Assembly: GCF_963576545.1 (NCBI RefSeq) | Contig: NC_083651.1 | Coordinates: 9,111,886 to 9,175,885 of the forward strand | DNA: 64,000 nt | Direction: 5' to 3' | From: Limanda limanda | Taxonomy: Eukaryota > Chordata > Actinopteri > Pleuronectiformes > Pleuronectidae | Part shown: positions 49,765 to 63,505 of the stretch, in pieces | Numbering within the stretch: position 1 is the stretch's first letter | Layout of the letters: each line of letters opens with the position of its first letter | The notes under the pieces: generated by a model | Databases searched by the model: none | What the model was told of the DNA's origin: nothing | What the model saw: the letters and a program-made list of their open reading frames with translations, nothing else | Position numbers and translations under genes: made by a program

Positions 49765-50115
49765 TCAGAGGTCACTTTTACTGAACAACAGCGCCCTCTG
49801 AAGAACCACATACTGATTCAGTCGGATGCACTCCATGTCCGAGGGGTTAATAGCTGAAAAATAAAGCATAAAAATTAGCTTTTGAGCATTTCGCAGTTCG
49901 AAAGAGAGAGAGCGGCAAGAGGGGCGAATCGGATTCGAACCTGGGGCCACTGCATGACGGCTCAGGTAAATATGCATGTGAGTCTCTATGATTCCGAAAG
50001 ATGCACGCAAAGCAACGATGTTTCTTTTACTGAGCAACAGCGCCCCCTGCAGCAACACATGGGGATAAATTCTGTTGGGCTCCGTGTCTGAGAAAGTCGT
50101 TTTCATGCGGAGATA
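49765..50115 (-). repeat. Repeat pair with tRNA-like B box
   Basis: The blocks CTTTTACTGAACAACAGCGC (about 49773) and CTTTTACTGAGCAACAGCGC (about 50023) start two related segments about 250 bp apart. Between them the minus strand reads CCAGGTTCGAATCCGATTCG, a good tRNA B-box. This may be a SINE relic; no intact tRNA cloverleaf can be drawn. Confidence 0.45.
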
Positions 50116-53100
50116 AAACAATGTCTGTATTAATCTCAACTGAAAGGTGGACGTGACCCATGACCCATGCCATTGCATAAACAAAAAACATGGATGGTGA
50201 CAAAAACTGCTTAAACAAGGCCTTGTAATGATTATCTGGCCGCACTGTTTTAAATATAAAGACATCTGTGGGGGGGGGAAATTCCAAAGAAACTTTTAAA
50301 ATCCTGCTGCTATAGTAAACTACTTCTCTGATGTATATACTCATATACAGTTCAACTGTGTTGGTCTTTCAACATTATAATAGCTGTTTTTATATAGACA
50401 TGTTAAAGTGCAGCTGTAAACATCTGTTTATCCAAACAGTCAAACTTTTGTATGCAGCTTTGTGGTTGGTGCAGTTTCTATGCTTTTGATGTTGGAATTA
50501 GAAAGCTTTATTCTCATTGCACATAATAGTACGACTAAATTTGCTGTGCATCGCCATAAAAACATTACACACACACACACAAACACACACATTCCTACAG
50601 GCACATCTGTTCACATTATTCTCAATAAATGAATAACACTAAGAAAGATCAAAAAAATAGGATAATAAGAGCATTGTATAATAAGCAGCATAATAGTTAC
50701 TGTCAAAAATATTGCAGGAGTATAAGCAGTTGCACTTCAAGGTAAATGTCCATGAGTTGATCCTGAGATATTATGATGAGTATTTATTAGAGTTCACTAC
50801 AGTTTTTCAGCAGTAAAAAACCAGTGGACTTTTCCCACCATCTTTTCAAGGCTTCATTAAAATTCATTCCATTATTTTCAAAGCTCTTTGGTATGGAATT
50901 CCCTTTTTGTATTTCACTCGACAGTGTTTGACTGTTGCGCTGCAGAGGAACAGACAGAAGGACGTGACTTTTGAGAATAGGTTGTAACTTCAGAAGCTTT
51001 CGCCTGGATTTGTTTCAATGAAGTTTGCAGAAGCATCATTTTAAATTCAGATAGAAGTTTGAATCATATTATTGCAGGGTAATGATTGTGTGGATACACT
51101 GAGCCAGTGCTATCATTCAGAGGAAGCTGTGATAATGAGGATACATGCGTTTAATACGTGGCTCGCGACACAAGTTTGTCAAACCCTGACTGTCACAGCA
51201 CATAAACCTGTGACCTGCTTGCACTAAATCCACACTCACACATGTGCGTCCTACTTACATCTCCCATTAGTCCATCCTTTGGTTTTTAGAGACACTGCTG
51301 GAGCGTTTATATCTTAATATGTTGTGTTTTCCTACAGTATCGGCCAAATACCTAAAATTCACCGGTGATGAATTGGCGAATTAGCGGCCAGCTGTCAAAA
51401 CCGGTAAGTTGAGCCTTCGCAGCCCATCGCTCATCATCAAGAGCACCTCACACTTTTTAATATGTTGAAGATAAAGTAACGGCCGCCGTGATAGCAGTCC
51501 TGCTAAATGAGCCATTTGAAAGCCCAGCTCATTTTTCATAATCCCAGAGAAGTCAATTAAGGGACTTGTGGAGCTCAGGCAGGCCCAAGGAGACCCGAGG
51601 TGCAAGAGTGGAAAAGAGGCACAAGTGAGGTTTTTGGTCACAAGAGAAGGGAAAAAACAAGCGGTGGATGGCAACACAACAACAGCCAAATGTGAGAAAA
51701 GAAGAAAGGAACAAGCTTTCCTCGCCAGGCTGCAGCTTTCACAGCCTCTGACAGGACAATGCAACATACACCAGATCACAGAAATCACTTGTGACTAAAA
51801 GAAAAACGATTGTTCCCCTTTGGGTGTTTCTGCCTGCTCCCGAGAGACCCTCAACATCCACAGTACCAGAGGAAAGAATTAGAATTGAACTCCAGCTGAA
51901 AGTGTTCGATGGAGGAGTTGAATGTATTTGCTTACCCACAGGCCTCCTTGTAAAAGTGTTTGTTTTCTTCTCGTAACATCCCTCAAAGCAAATGAAATGG
52001 TTGCTGCTTGTTTTTGATGTAGAGTTAAACGGGTTTATTCAGATTTTGATGCCTCTCTTGGTTTATTAAGGACCAAAACAACCTGCCAACATTTAAAACA
52101 AATAAAGAAACAAACCACTCAAATCTCTGCATGTAATTATTAGCGAATAAATAAATACATGCAGAGAAAAACTGTTAAAGACAAACATAAACAAATACAA
52201 TCTGTTGCCTTTTTATACACTTTCATGATAATTCATTACTATTATTATTATTTTCTACGTTTATTTGTTTCTTTATTTCCACGTTTCTGTATTCCTGCAC
52301 TTTTTTGTTTATTAAATTCTACATTTCTACATTTATCAATTAATATTTCCACATTGGTTTCTACATTCCTTAATTTATATATCTCTATTACTATATTTAT
52401 TTATTTATGTATTTTGGCAACTTCATTGGCTCCATATATTGGCTTTATCTTTGACATGAATTTAAAACTGTAAAAACTGAACTAATAACCTAAGTGAATC
52501 ATGTTTAAATATATCTGTGTCTCTGCATGTTGTGGTTTTCTGTGTCTTTAGTGTTATGACTCTTTATCCATGTATTTATGACTTTAAATCCTCGAGGATC
52601 ACTTTAACATGATCCCACATCAATGACTGCTAATATCAGAAACACATTATGCAGTTCCAAAGTAAAAACAAAAACTTTGTTGTGTTTGTCTTAAAACCAT
52701 TTGAAGCAACTTTCCTTGGGACTATATCTTCAATCTTCAATGAAAAACATATTGGCTTTAGCCTGGTTGGGTTCGTATTGTTCATTTTGAATTAGATTAA
52801 TTTTGTGTTATTTATCAGATTTCTGGTGGGTCACAGAGAGAACACAGGGGACCGAGGCACAGGGAGAAGAGGAACGAGCTGAAACTGTGTCAATAAACGG
52901 AATAGTCAAAACAAAGCACTTCTCTTTTCCCCTGCAGGATCTGTGATGAATGCGTGTGACAGCTCCTCTAAAACCAAAAGCAGACCACCATTAAACAGCG
53001 GATCCATTTTACGTCCCTGCAGGCCTGTTTTCTAAATGCCAAACAATATTTGCGGCACACCCAACCTTAAACCACCCAATCTGATCTCATGTCATGCCAT

Positions 53101-56100
53101 TTGCGAATTTGAGTCCCGGGTCAGGAGTTCCTGTCGGCTTTAATGGCGCCGGTTCAAAGGATCACAAAGGGAATAATGATTTTATATAGATGAGGCTAAA
53201 TTAATCACAGCTTCTTCACGTGTACACACACACACACAACCAGTGATGCTGAGTGGAACCAGGCTGGAATTCATTTCTTTTCCGTTTGCAGACTCAGAGA
53301 TGGTTGTTCTCACCAGAAACTGAGTATGAGCTCATCCCCAGCTGGGCCACCAGGGGGAGGGGACCATACTTGCTCTTTCAAAAAGAGTGAGTGAGGTCAT
53401 GGTTGCAAGTCACTCTCACGCTCATGGTGATTTGTGTTTGAGGTAAGACAGGAGCAGGAAGATTTCCTCGAAGGCAGGAGTCCTCGGAGGCTTTCTGCGC
53501 TCCTGCCTCGGAACGATGAGCGAGAGCATCACTGAGCTGCCAAAATAACACAGCAGATGAGTTCAGGTCCCGGCAGAGCCAGAAGTAATCTGCTGCTTAA
53601 AGGCTCAGTCTGTCAAACCAATGTAAACAACCAGGAAATAAACCAAAACTCACAACTGGAACCATCCATCACTCTTACATTGACTGACAGCGGATTAATC
53701 TTTATGTAATACAAAGATATGTTGTATGGTGTTGAAAAGCTTATCGAAGTAACCCAGTGTTGTCAGTCATGTGAAATGTCAACATTGACCAAGTCAGACT
53801 TTTTAAGTTTTATAGTTTTTATTGTATTGTCATCAGCTCTATGATGTCATCTGTAACTCTGAGCCGATTTGTCATGTCTAATAAAATAATGTAAATGATG
53901 TCTTCAGAGTTAATATAAGCTTCACCCATTACAGGAACCACATTTGTTTTCGTAAAATCTGCCTCTCCCTACGTTTTGGAAAGATGCATTTAACTCTCTG
54001 GGGTCATAAGTCATATGATGTGTTGTGCATGTTTTGTTTTAATGGAGCTGCTGTTTTAAGCTAAGAAAGTTGCACAACGGCGCTTTAAATGTGTCCTTAA
54101 ACCAAAGTTAATAAGTTAATGCATTTTTTCAATTCTGGTTATTGCATCTGTAAAAGAAAATTGGAAAACCGTACAAACAACACACAGAAAAGAATGGAAC
54201 CAAAAAGCAAACGCGCTGCAGCCACAACAGTCGAGTTTTGAGTAAGAAGCTCTGCTGTGAAAATGAAAGCAAAATAAAAAAATAACTCACTGTCTCGATG
54301 CATTTTGACTGTGAAACATTTTCTACTGTGTTGTACTCGATCACTGGACGTGAGATGAAACTATGAAGTTCAGACGTTCACCTTCCTGAATGTTTGAGAT
54401 GTGCACATCTACACCGGGACCAACTGGAAATGTAGATTATTAATGTACGAGGCACTAAATAAATAAATATGAATAATAAAACTCATTTACAACAGGAATA
54501 TTATTCTTAAAATGTTCATTTTAATAAGGTGCTGGAAATATTTTAGTCACATTTGTTCATTTCCTTTCCACAGAACAAGGACATTTAAAACCAAGATCCC
54601 AGGAAACAGCAGAGTGAACAGAAGAACATGACCTTTAGCTCTATATACAGACATTATAGTCACAGTGTGGAGGAGAGGGAGACAAAACACACTGCACTGG
54701 GCAATTAAGGCAACACGTCAAAGAGGTAAAAAGACAAAACCTTTTTCTGTACAGTGAGAGTACAAAATGAAAAAATACACCAAGCACCAGGAAAGACGTT
54801 ACAGAGCTTCCTCGTAACCCACAGGAGATCACATTAAAACACGTCTTCTAGCTGCTGTGCAAGACAGAGACACAAAGAGAAGTCATGGGCGAGTCGGAGA
54901 GAAAGTTTGACTGCGAGTGACAGATGTTTTCCATTTGTCTTCATGTGTTTCTTTGTGGTTATTTCCCTCTCGACCCAGAGCTTTCTGTCACAGCCCCAGT
55001 TGTATCAGTCAAGGAATCCATGAAAATGGGAACTTCCTTTTCTTTTTTTTACCAAAGGGTTTTTTTTTTTCTCCAGTGAACTCTCAGTTGGCGCAGAGAC
55101 ACCTGCTGGTGCTTTGGAGGAGGAGCAGCTTGGCAATTACAAAACAATATGATTTAATCCTCATGACTGTAATAATAAACAATCTCCCTCAGCGTGTCGC
55201 ATCCGTGTCAATTTCAGAACCATTTTCTACGCAGCTGAGTGTTAATGGTGTTAGTGTTGAGACGTTTCCAATAAATACTGGCAGACTGCTGAGGAGAACA
55301 AATCATTACAAAGTTTAGAAAACAAATTAACATTATTCCTTTTGATTAAAAAGCAATTCTCCCAGAAATGGACACAATTGACATTAAATTTGCCGCAGGC
55401 AATCTGAAACGTGATGTAACAGTTCCGATGATTTCCACGTGTACAATTCATTGGTAAGAAAACAGTGGCGGCTTGTCATCCAATCATCGATCTCGACACA
55501 GTTTTGCATATTTGTCTTGAGAAGGGGATGAGAACATAAGTACCCGCCTCTCAATGACAGGAAGCGTCACATTATGCTGAGAAGCATCGGGTCAGTCTGT
55601 AGCAGCAGGAGGTCCTACGTTTATCTCCACCCAGCACAGCCAGGCCTGCTGATTGGCTGATGAAGTTCTCTCACGACACCTGGCGCTGATCTGGAGTCAG
55701 TGGCGTCCGGCGCGTGAGCTTTGAGACAGTGTCCAGTTTACTTTAAAGACAATCAGGGAGGATGGCGAACGGAGCAGCCAGCGACACTGAGAGCAACTTT
55801 AAATATTATAGTATCTGTAAACAGTCTGGCATGCCGTTTACAAATAAAAAATTGTTTACATTAAAACATAGACTGACATATAAAAACAGGTAATAACAGG
55901 TTAAGACAGTCACATGGCATTAAATTGAACACATATACAGAGGAAACACTGATGTGGAATCGCTTTGTGGTTCTTCTCAGTAGCCGCGCAACAGCGATCC
56001 ATCACCACTGTCACCGAAATATATGTACATTTACATCCTAAAATCATAAAAGAGTGTCCATTTTCCCTTCACCTCCCTTTCTCCTTTTGTTTGTGCAAGA

Positions 56101-56141
56101 AAAGTTATTCAGTCCCTTGTTATTAAGTGTTTTTGTTACGT

Positions 56142-56256
56142 CACACGGAGACGAAGACGTCCAAGTAGAGGCGGTCGTACGACTCCCTGAAGCAGAGGAC
56201 GAGGACGAGGCTGAAGACGCAGGAGCCCGTTAGACACCAGTTGAGCCACGACAGAT
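56142..56256 (-). CDS. Candidate last coding exon of an unidentified membrane protein
   Basis: On the minus strand a pyrimidine-rich tract and CCATTCAG acceptor precede an open segment reading [20 protein letters not shown], then [11 protein letters not shown] and a few residues to a TGA at about 56142. This looks like a terminal membrane helix followed by a short polar tail. It is flanked upstream by a CT-rich run (GA on the plus strand, 56260-56291). I do not recognise the protein and found no other exon of it. The last few codons depend on exact base reading near 56151-56161, so the stop could differ. Confidence 0.45.
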
Positions 56257-56259
56257 CTG

Positions 56260-56291
<32 letters not shown>
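56260..56291. repeat. (GA)n microsatellite
   Basis: Short GA dinucleotide run; on the minus strand it forms the pyrimidine tract before the candidate exon at 56142-56256. Confidence 0.93.
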
Positions 56292-56295
<4 letters not shown>

Positions 56296-56466
56296 ACAGA
56301 TGCTAGGCGTTAGTTTTTTTTAGCGCTCAGTGATACACGGGGGTAGATGATTAATTTCATTTCCTCACAGACACTTCCGCAGGTCACAACTTTCCTCTTT
56401 TCCATTTTTAACAAATTATACATTCACCTTTTTTTTTCTTCCTCTTTCTCTGAACTAAATAACCTT

Positions 56467-56785
56467 ACAGTATATAGACAAAAGTATGTGGACACCCATT
56501 TACTTTGGCTCTGGGGCTGTTTCTCATAATTTGGATAAGTCGCCTTAGTTCCAATTAAGGAAAATTAGACATTTATAAATTCAGGTAATAGTGTAACATC
56601 AGCCAGGCTCTTAGCGTCATCCAGAACCTTAGTGGTGAACTGAAAAGCTGTCAACCAGAGGCCTCATCACCCCCCCTCGTCCGTGTTGTTATGACAACAG
56701 AGCGATGCCCAAGGTCTTTGGAATGACAGGGTCAACAATCTCACGGGGGTTTAGGGGGGTCCACTTACTTCTGCCCCCAAATGCA
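56467..56785. mobile_element. Tc1/mariner-like MITE relic
   Basis: The left end ACAGTATATAGACAAAAGTA then TGTGGACACCC and the right end GGGGGTCCACTTACTTCTGC are degraded inverted repeats of a type common in fish (usually reading ACAAAAGTATGTGGACACC). Both termini have drifted, so borders are approximate. Confidence 0.6.
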
Positions 56786-57733
56786 CACCCAATTACAATA
56801 AAATAAAATACGGTAATATGTGCGTCCAAAATATTTGTTGTAGTTCAAACAGACGCATTAATCAAATCAATTATTCAACGGGTGACATCATATCAGATTC
56901 ATACATTTGGCTGTTGAATAGAAGAAAGGTCATACTGACTAATGAGCACTGACTTCAACCTGCCTCGACCACGTGTTGGTTCATGATGAAACATGGGTCA
57001 TCTTCATATCCCCGGTGAACTAACGACAGGTTGTACAAAGCGACCTTGAATAATTTACGAGAATCATATGGGACTAATGACTAATCAATAGGGAATCCTG
57101 ACACACCCTACCGGAAATAAGCACAGCCTCCTGATTCTGAACTATTCAATAATGCTGGCAGTGGTCCCCGTTATCACTGACCTACACTTGAACCTAAACA
57201 TGGTGCAGAATGAGGAGCTCTATTTTCCCAGCTCTCCTCAGGCTCCATTAACCACAGGAGAGGAGCTGGGGCTGTCTGCAATAATGCAGAATGCGGAGGG
57301 CAGACGGGAAGATTGCTACGCCGCTGAACCACCGGCAGCTTGACTCATTAGCACACAGGCAACCTCTCTGTCTTCTCAGCCTCCGCGATGAACGCACTCG
57401 GATTCTATGTTCACCTAGACAAACACGCAATCACACCTGACATTGGTGTCCCGTCAGGACAATGCCCGGATCTGTAAAACAGAAGCAGAAACTGGCCGTT
57501 TCGACAACTCATAGGTGTTTCGTCCTGCTGGCATAGACGTAGACGTAGCAAGGGGCAACTCCCCAGCCAGGACGTGGCGCCAGTGGGCGGCGGCTCGGGC
57601 CCCCGATAACGAGCCAGACTAAATATAGAGAAATCAGGTCGTGTTTGCAGCAGAGCCCCGGGGCCCATGGTGGAGCAGTGTGATTCAACTCAGCACCGGC
57701 TTCTGTCTCGACTTTTACTCAGCCGGCTTTTCA

Positions 57734-58427
57734 CAACTTGGTAGGGACGGGAATCGGCAGGGACCTCCCGATACGATACTATCACGATACTTAGGTGGCG
57801 ATACAATATGTATTGCGATTCTGCAAGTATTGCGATTCGATATTACGATTTCCTGGGATTTCTTTTGGTTATTTTTTTTTTTTTAAATACTGGAAAAATG
57901 TTGAATCATTCCTTCAAATCACAGTCAAATTCACTTAGAGCTTTACCAGTTTTATTTCAAATATTAACATTTACTTAATGACTGCCGGGCAGCCAATAGA
58001 GAAAATAAATAAAAATATGCCCTATTATTGTATAGCCCCTGTCAACTGCACACAAACCGACAGATTAAGAAATGTATGCCACTTAGGCTACTTTTAAACA
58101 ATAAATAAAAGGTAAATTAAATAGAATGAATAAAAGTTTACTTAAAATATAACCTTTGAAATAAACAAAAAGTAGGCTATTGTTGTTTGCATGTAGCCGA
58201 TGCAAAGCTAGTGCTTGGGTATGTTTAGATTCTTGTGCAAAAACAAGAGCTGGTCAACATGCTCTGGGGTGATGTTTCACCCCCAATATATCCCCCCCGG
58301 TATAAACCAATAAATGTGTTTTTAAAAAAAAACATATTTGGGAGGCAGCATATCGATTTAAAATCGTCATTCACAAGAATCACGATTTGTAACTGAATCG
58401 ATTTTTCCACCCATCCCTACAACTTGG
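57734..58427. mobile_element. hAT non-autonomous element with exact 8-bp target duplication
   Basis: CAACTTGG at 57734-57741 and 58420-58427 flanks an element of 678 bp (57742-58419). The ends are TAGGGACGGGAATCGG and CGATTTTTCCACCCATCCCTA. The subterminal regions are rich in GATACGAT / ATCACGAT motifs, typical of hAT ends. No transposase frame remains. Confidence 0.92.
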
Positions 58428-61219
58428 CCAATCATCAGCCCTGGATCAATGCACGAGGACTCTGGTGTTTGGATGCAGACGATTTGTGGTAAATTATAAC
58501 ATTCGGCTGCAAGACACAAGCCTATGTGTGTGCTCGTCGCTTCAGGAAGAGTTTGGGGTACAAGGTGCAGAGATGGAAGTGAAGGATAAATTGAGGTAAG
58601 AGATAGGTGGAGACAAGGGCTTGGGAGTGGAGGAAGGTGAGGGATTGGGTGAGGGTGTTTGCAGCGAGGTGTCGAGACTCCTGAAGCAGCCTCATTAATC
58701 AGCAGCGTGTAAGCCAGACAGGGGGCGACCCGGCATGGAGACGGGTTAATGGAGTTGTGTTTAACTGACCTAAAATCGTCTGCCTCTAACTGTGTCTCAT
58801 TTTCTCACATGTGAGCCCCCGGACGAAGACACACGGTCTGTTTGTGTGTGATTGTTTCTCACAGCGGTGGAAGAATGCTAATGTGTCGCTGAGAGATTCA
58901 ATCGAGGGGCGATGTGGTGAAAATGAACAAGCAGCTCAAATCGCTCCCCTCGGATCTCTGAGGACACACCTGCAGCAAAGTCAGGAGGAAATACAGTTAG
59001 TGTTCAAGTTTGGACGAACAGTAAACAGACAGGAGGGGAGATGAAGAGGAGGAGGAGGAGGAAGAGGGGAAAAGATCAGAGCAAATAAGATAAAAGGAAA
59101 AAAAGATGAGTGGAGTCACTTTGCTCTGTTTCCGGAGGCTCCTCAGATCAGCGGTTTGCTTTAAAGTTGATTATTAGATTTTAATGATCACGGTTTAAAG
59201 GACAGATCTTTCTGACTCCAGCTCTGTTGCAGGCGTGTAAACTTTTAACTGGACTGAGGTAACTGGACTGACTTTGAAACACCTTTCTCTTACATCTCTT
59301 GTCATATTCATCCTTAACTTTGCACAATAGTTTTCATCTGTTGTGTCCTGTTGTTATCACCTGTTAGACTTAATTTAAATATTATACGGATTGTTAAAAG
59401 CACATTAAAGGAGTCATTTAAATGGCTGTTTAAGTTTGCATTCATGTTGCTGAATCTTGACCAGTGTCAGATGGGATTGGCTCCAGTAACCTTCAGGGGA
59501 TGAGTGGATGAGGCAGTGGGTGGACGGATAGGTGGACAAGGAGAGGGGTGATGATGGTAAACGATTTTTAGACCATCCACAAAAAGTTGAATTGTTGGCA
59601 ACTGTTCATGGTCTTGGTCTTGAAGACGTGTCTTATACAAGAGGCTTTTGCCATCTTTTCTTTTGCAGTTCCACTCTGATACATTTTCATTTTCAAACGC
59701 ATCAAGTGTCCAAATTAAACCAGAGTAGTTGAGCCCCTGAAACTGAACCATTTTTTTTTGAAGATGGCCCCATTTTAGTTGAAAAATCTGGGGTTGTGGT
59801 TTAGTCTGCCCAGCCAGAACCAGAATGTTTGAATCTATTGTTGCATGTTTCAAAAATCACTTTATAGGGAGTTTGCCATTTTGTAGTTCTATCCGAATGT
59901 TTAGTGAAATTTTGTGTGTTAAAAAAAATGTAGCTGATTTAATAAAAGTATGATCAGTGTTGATATTGTGGCAGTCATTTCAGACAAATAGAAAAAAAAT
60001 CTATAACCTAGTAAACTGCTACAACTGCCCATGTGAAAGGTTATCCTTCTCCTTCAGGTTAAATACCTGAGTCAGTCAGAATTAAAGAAGCCTCTTGGTT
60101 AAGAGGTGAAATGTTGTCAAGTATCTACAATTAATACCAGTTTGCCCTTGAGTCAACTTTTCTTGGAGGACCATGACCTGGATGAGAGAGGTAATATTTG
60201 TATTTCATCTTCAGACTCTTTTCTGTCCTTTCTTTTCTTCCACCTTGCCTGACTTTAGCACTGTGGTCCTCACAGCGGTGCCATGGCAACCGCCCTGAGG
60301 TCAAAATCCTGAGATTTAATTATCACCTTTGTCAGTTTCACAAGAGGAGACTTTTCCAACAGTACAAGAGGGGTATGAAAAGAATATCTTTAACTATGAA
60401 TCTGAGCTGAAGCTAAAACATACCCATTTCCATATCTATATATTTATCTATCTTAATATAGCCTCTATTCCAGTTGTTAGGAAATGAACGTCATCTTTAC
60501 TGTGCAGAACGACTCCTCCACCACCTCTCACTCCTCACTGTGGGTGTGCGTCAACGTTGACAACCCAGCGACTCGCTCGCTCATTAGAAAACGGTTTCTG
60601 AATATGCAACCTGCAACACTACTCAAGAATTTACATGACACTGTGACACATTGTTTGTATCAGTGATCTGGAAGGCAAGAAACAGACTCACTAAGAGGAA
60701 TCACAGAAAATGCAATAATAATAATAGCAACATAATAATAATAACCACAGCAGGTGGAGCATCACTTTTTCTACCTTTGCTTGTTTTTGTAGGGAAATGG
60801 GAAAAGATGAATTTCCCCTTGTTTTCACAAAAGATCTTACTGACCTTAAATAACTGAATATATTTATCATTTTAGAATTTATTTATTTCAGTGTTATATT
60901 TCTGTTCTAATCTTGTGTGATCTTCAGATTACTTTTAATTCAGTCCTAGTTCTTGCTTTTGAAGCGACTCATAACTGTGTTTTTGAAAGATGCTACGTAA
61001 ATAACATAATAACTTTATTATATTAAAGCTGAAATTCTTATAGTTTCGACCTCTCCATTTCTGCATTAGTCATCAGTCTCTTGCCCCCTGGAATGTCACT
61101 ATCCCTCAACAAAGGAAAATGATAAGAGGCAGGTTGAACTTTTAGGGTAGAGGTAGATGATGGCGGATGATACTGAACGATGAACACTTACTCATCAGCC
61201 ACACACGGAGCTCTGACTG

Positions 61220-61868
61220 GTCACTAGTAGGGATGTCACGAGAACCGATACCTACGATACCTTTCGATACTAACATAACAAAACGATGCCCAAGTTTTTG
61301 AAGTACCGTAGGCACCGTCAGCTTCGATGCCAGCAGCTGTTAGCAACTTAGCATTAGCATTAACCTCGACTTGTTTATTAAAAAGGCACAAAGAGTCGTG
61401 TATGGAAGTATTTTGCGTTTGACGCCGGGTTTACACCGGACACGGAAGCAACGCCGCCGCTCCGCGCTAATCCTTAGCGCGCCGGCACATGGTTGTTTAC
61501 ACCGGAAGCTGAAGCGGCGCATGGGAGTGGATGGGAGCCAGCTGTTATTTAAGGCTTGGTGCTGCGCTTACGAGTCGCTTTGGCGTCGCTTCAGCGTCCG
61601 GTGTAAACCCGGCGTGAGGCAGATGTATCATTTAATGCATAACGTGTCTCACAACAAAGCGTCACTCACATGAGACCGCAACTACCGTATAACCCTCAGT
61701 ATATGCGCAGCGCAAGCACATTGAATTACCGTATATGACATTAACAACATCCAAATAATGCACTTTTTTTTTACCGTGGTATCGAAATTGGCATCGAGAA
61801 TCGTGTTATTTTACTGGTATTGGCACCGACTACTGAATTTTTGGTATCATGACACCCCTAGTCACTAG
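61220..61868. mobile_element. hAT non-autonomous element with exact 8-bp target duplication
   Basis: GTCACTAG at 61220-61227 and 61861-61868 flanks an element of 633 bp (61228-61860). The ends are TAGGGATGTCACGAG and ATCATGACACCCCTA. GATACC motifs cluster near both ends. It contains a nested MITE at 61423-61614. No transposase frame is visible. Confidence 0.92.
61420..61617. mobile_element. MITE nested inside the hAT element
   Basis: The left end CGCCGGGTTTACACCGGAC and the right end GTCCGGTGTAAACCCGGCG are perfect 19-bp inverted repeats, and similarity continues inward (GAAGCAACGCC against GAAGCGACGCC). TGA at 61420-61422 and 61615-61617 looks like a 3-bp target duplication, as PIF/Harbinger elements make. 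It is 192 bp and GC-rich, unlike its surroundings. Confidence 0.82.
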
Positions 61869-63109
61869 TGCCCTGAACTCCAGTGGGATCACTGGGACTG
61901 TGTGGTGATGTTCAGAGGACGTCAGAGTGAACAGTTCATCACATTAACAGCTGATTACACTCTGTCAGCAGAACAGAGCTACAGATGAAGAGAGAGACAG
62001 GAGTCGACAGGCGAATGATGGCCTTAATCAGTTTTAATTGAGGTCAATGCGGCGTTATAATTAATGTGGCTTGGTTCTCCTTTACGACTTCAGCAATTGT
62101 TTTAGAGGACTGGGGTCGCACCTACAGATACATGGACAAGCTGTGTGATGACCAACCGAGAAACACTCTCATTATGATGCATGTGGAAATATTTACCGTA
62201 GTCTGCCGTGTGTTTTGAAAGTGTTTACTGTGTATTTACCCCGCTAGCATTGCCTTGAACTGTTACGATTCCAAACTGGGGGAAAAACACGCTTTTTATT
62301 CTCCCAGAGGTGACTGAGGCTGTTTGTGTTGTTTAGACACCTCCGTGGTCTTTACGGGGCGGGTGGAAAAAGTTAGTTTGCAAAGGTATTTTCACTTCAG
62401 ACGAGAATGCAAAGTTTAGTAGAAAGAGAGAAAAAAAGGTGCTCGGGACGTAAGAACTGCAGCAATTATTTCTCCGTGTTGAATAATTTCTGCTTTACCC
62501 CTGATGCAGAAGTCTCCGAACGGAAACTCGGCGCTACCCCTCCCCTCGCGCCTCATCTTTCATCTTCCTCCTTCCTCCACAGAACCTCTGAGGCTCTGTT
62601 GCTCCACAATACCTTTCTGCTGCTTTGTGTTGCACTCAACGCTCCGGGCTAAATGACACAAACACTCAGAAGATGAAATTGAGAAAGAGCAACAAGCGTG
62701 GATAAACGACCCAGAGGTTTCCACTCATGTTTCTGAGTCACATGATTCGGAGACTTAGGGGAGATTTTAGAAACATGAAAACAGAGTCAAGAGGCCGGTT
62801 AGGATCACTGAAGCAAGACCGGGCCTCTCATGGATATTAAAAATGGACACGGTGCTAAATTCATGAACGTCTCTTCCCTCGCAGGGGATAAAGAGCCATA
62901 ATTTAGAATGCATAATGAGGCAATGGGCAGCCAAAGGGAAAACCCTAAAATGAACTATAAACTGGAAATAGATGGAAATCTTTAAAAGGCAAAAGTTGCC
63001 AATTTTCAATATCAGGAGTTGAAAGGGTTTCTAAAAGATGAGGCTCATGGAGAATTTATCAGTTCTGAGGTCTGCATATTTTTTTTCCAAATCCATTATG
63101 GGACACAAG

Positions 63110-63505
63110 AGAGGAAATTATAGTAATGAAACGGCCCACTAGAAAACTTCCAAGGGGAATTTCACATAATAATCCAATTCATCTTCACAGGAGTGATCAC
63201 TTCAGGAGAACAGACTGCAGCTGGTTATCAAACAGGACAGGAAACGTGTAGGTCGTCAATTCCCTTTCTACAGTGACTGCACAATATCCGTGTTTTAACG
63301 TCACCATCGATTCGAGTAGACATGAGTCAAAATCAATGTCATGTCTTTTCTACTGTGTGAGACCAATGATGGACATGGAGATGGATGACATGACAGCCGC
63401 CCAAAAGTGACACCCACTCATCTAGATTGCCCCCCGGTGGCTAGCTTTAATACATGTCCATCCATGTTAGTCATTTTAGGTTGTTCTTATCACACTGATG
63501 TAGGA
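63110..63505 (+). repeat. Interspersed repeat with CCCCCxGGTGGC motif
   Basis: Related to 44650-45175: shared blocks ACTTCCAAGGGGAATTTCAC, GATGACATGACAGC, ATTGCCCCCCGGTGGCTAGC and TTCTTATCACACTGATGTAG. Orientation is the same but block order differs from the other copy. Confidence 0.6.

Larger units (their letters stand above)
38211..56100. other. Long stretch without recognised genes
   Basis: I find no exon here that I can defend. Open frames of 100-200 codons (for example 39044-39664 minus, 47471-47983 plus) lack domains and coding texture. The stretch holds the repeats listed separately. 54500-56140 could be the 3' UTR of the minus-strand gene whose last exon is proposed at 56142-56256. 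A GC-rich patch at 39920-40080 carries no motif I know. Confidence 0.6.

Noticed and set aside
49900..49965. Possible tRNA gene on the minus strand
   Set aside because: GGTTCGAATCC is a perfect B box, but no acceptor stem, D arm or anticodon arm can be formed; more likely a SINE relic.
49765..50265. 166-codon open frame on the minus strand
   Set aside because: Runs across a repeat pair and a tRNA-like B box, so it is repeat-derived.
58811..59044. 77-codon open frame with a cysteine and glutamine-rich sequence
   Set aside because: No recognisable domain and no convincing acceptor/donor pair.
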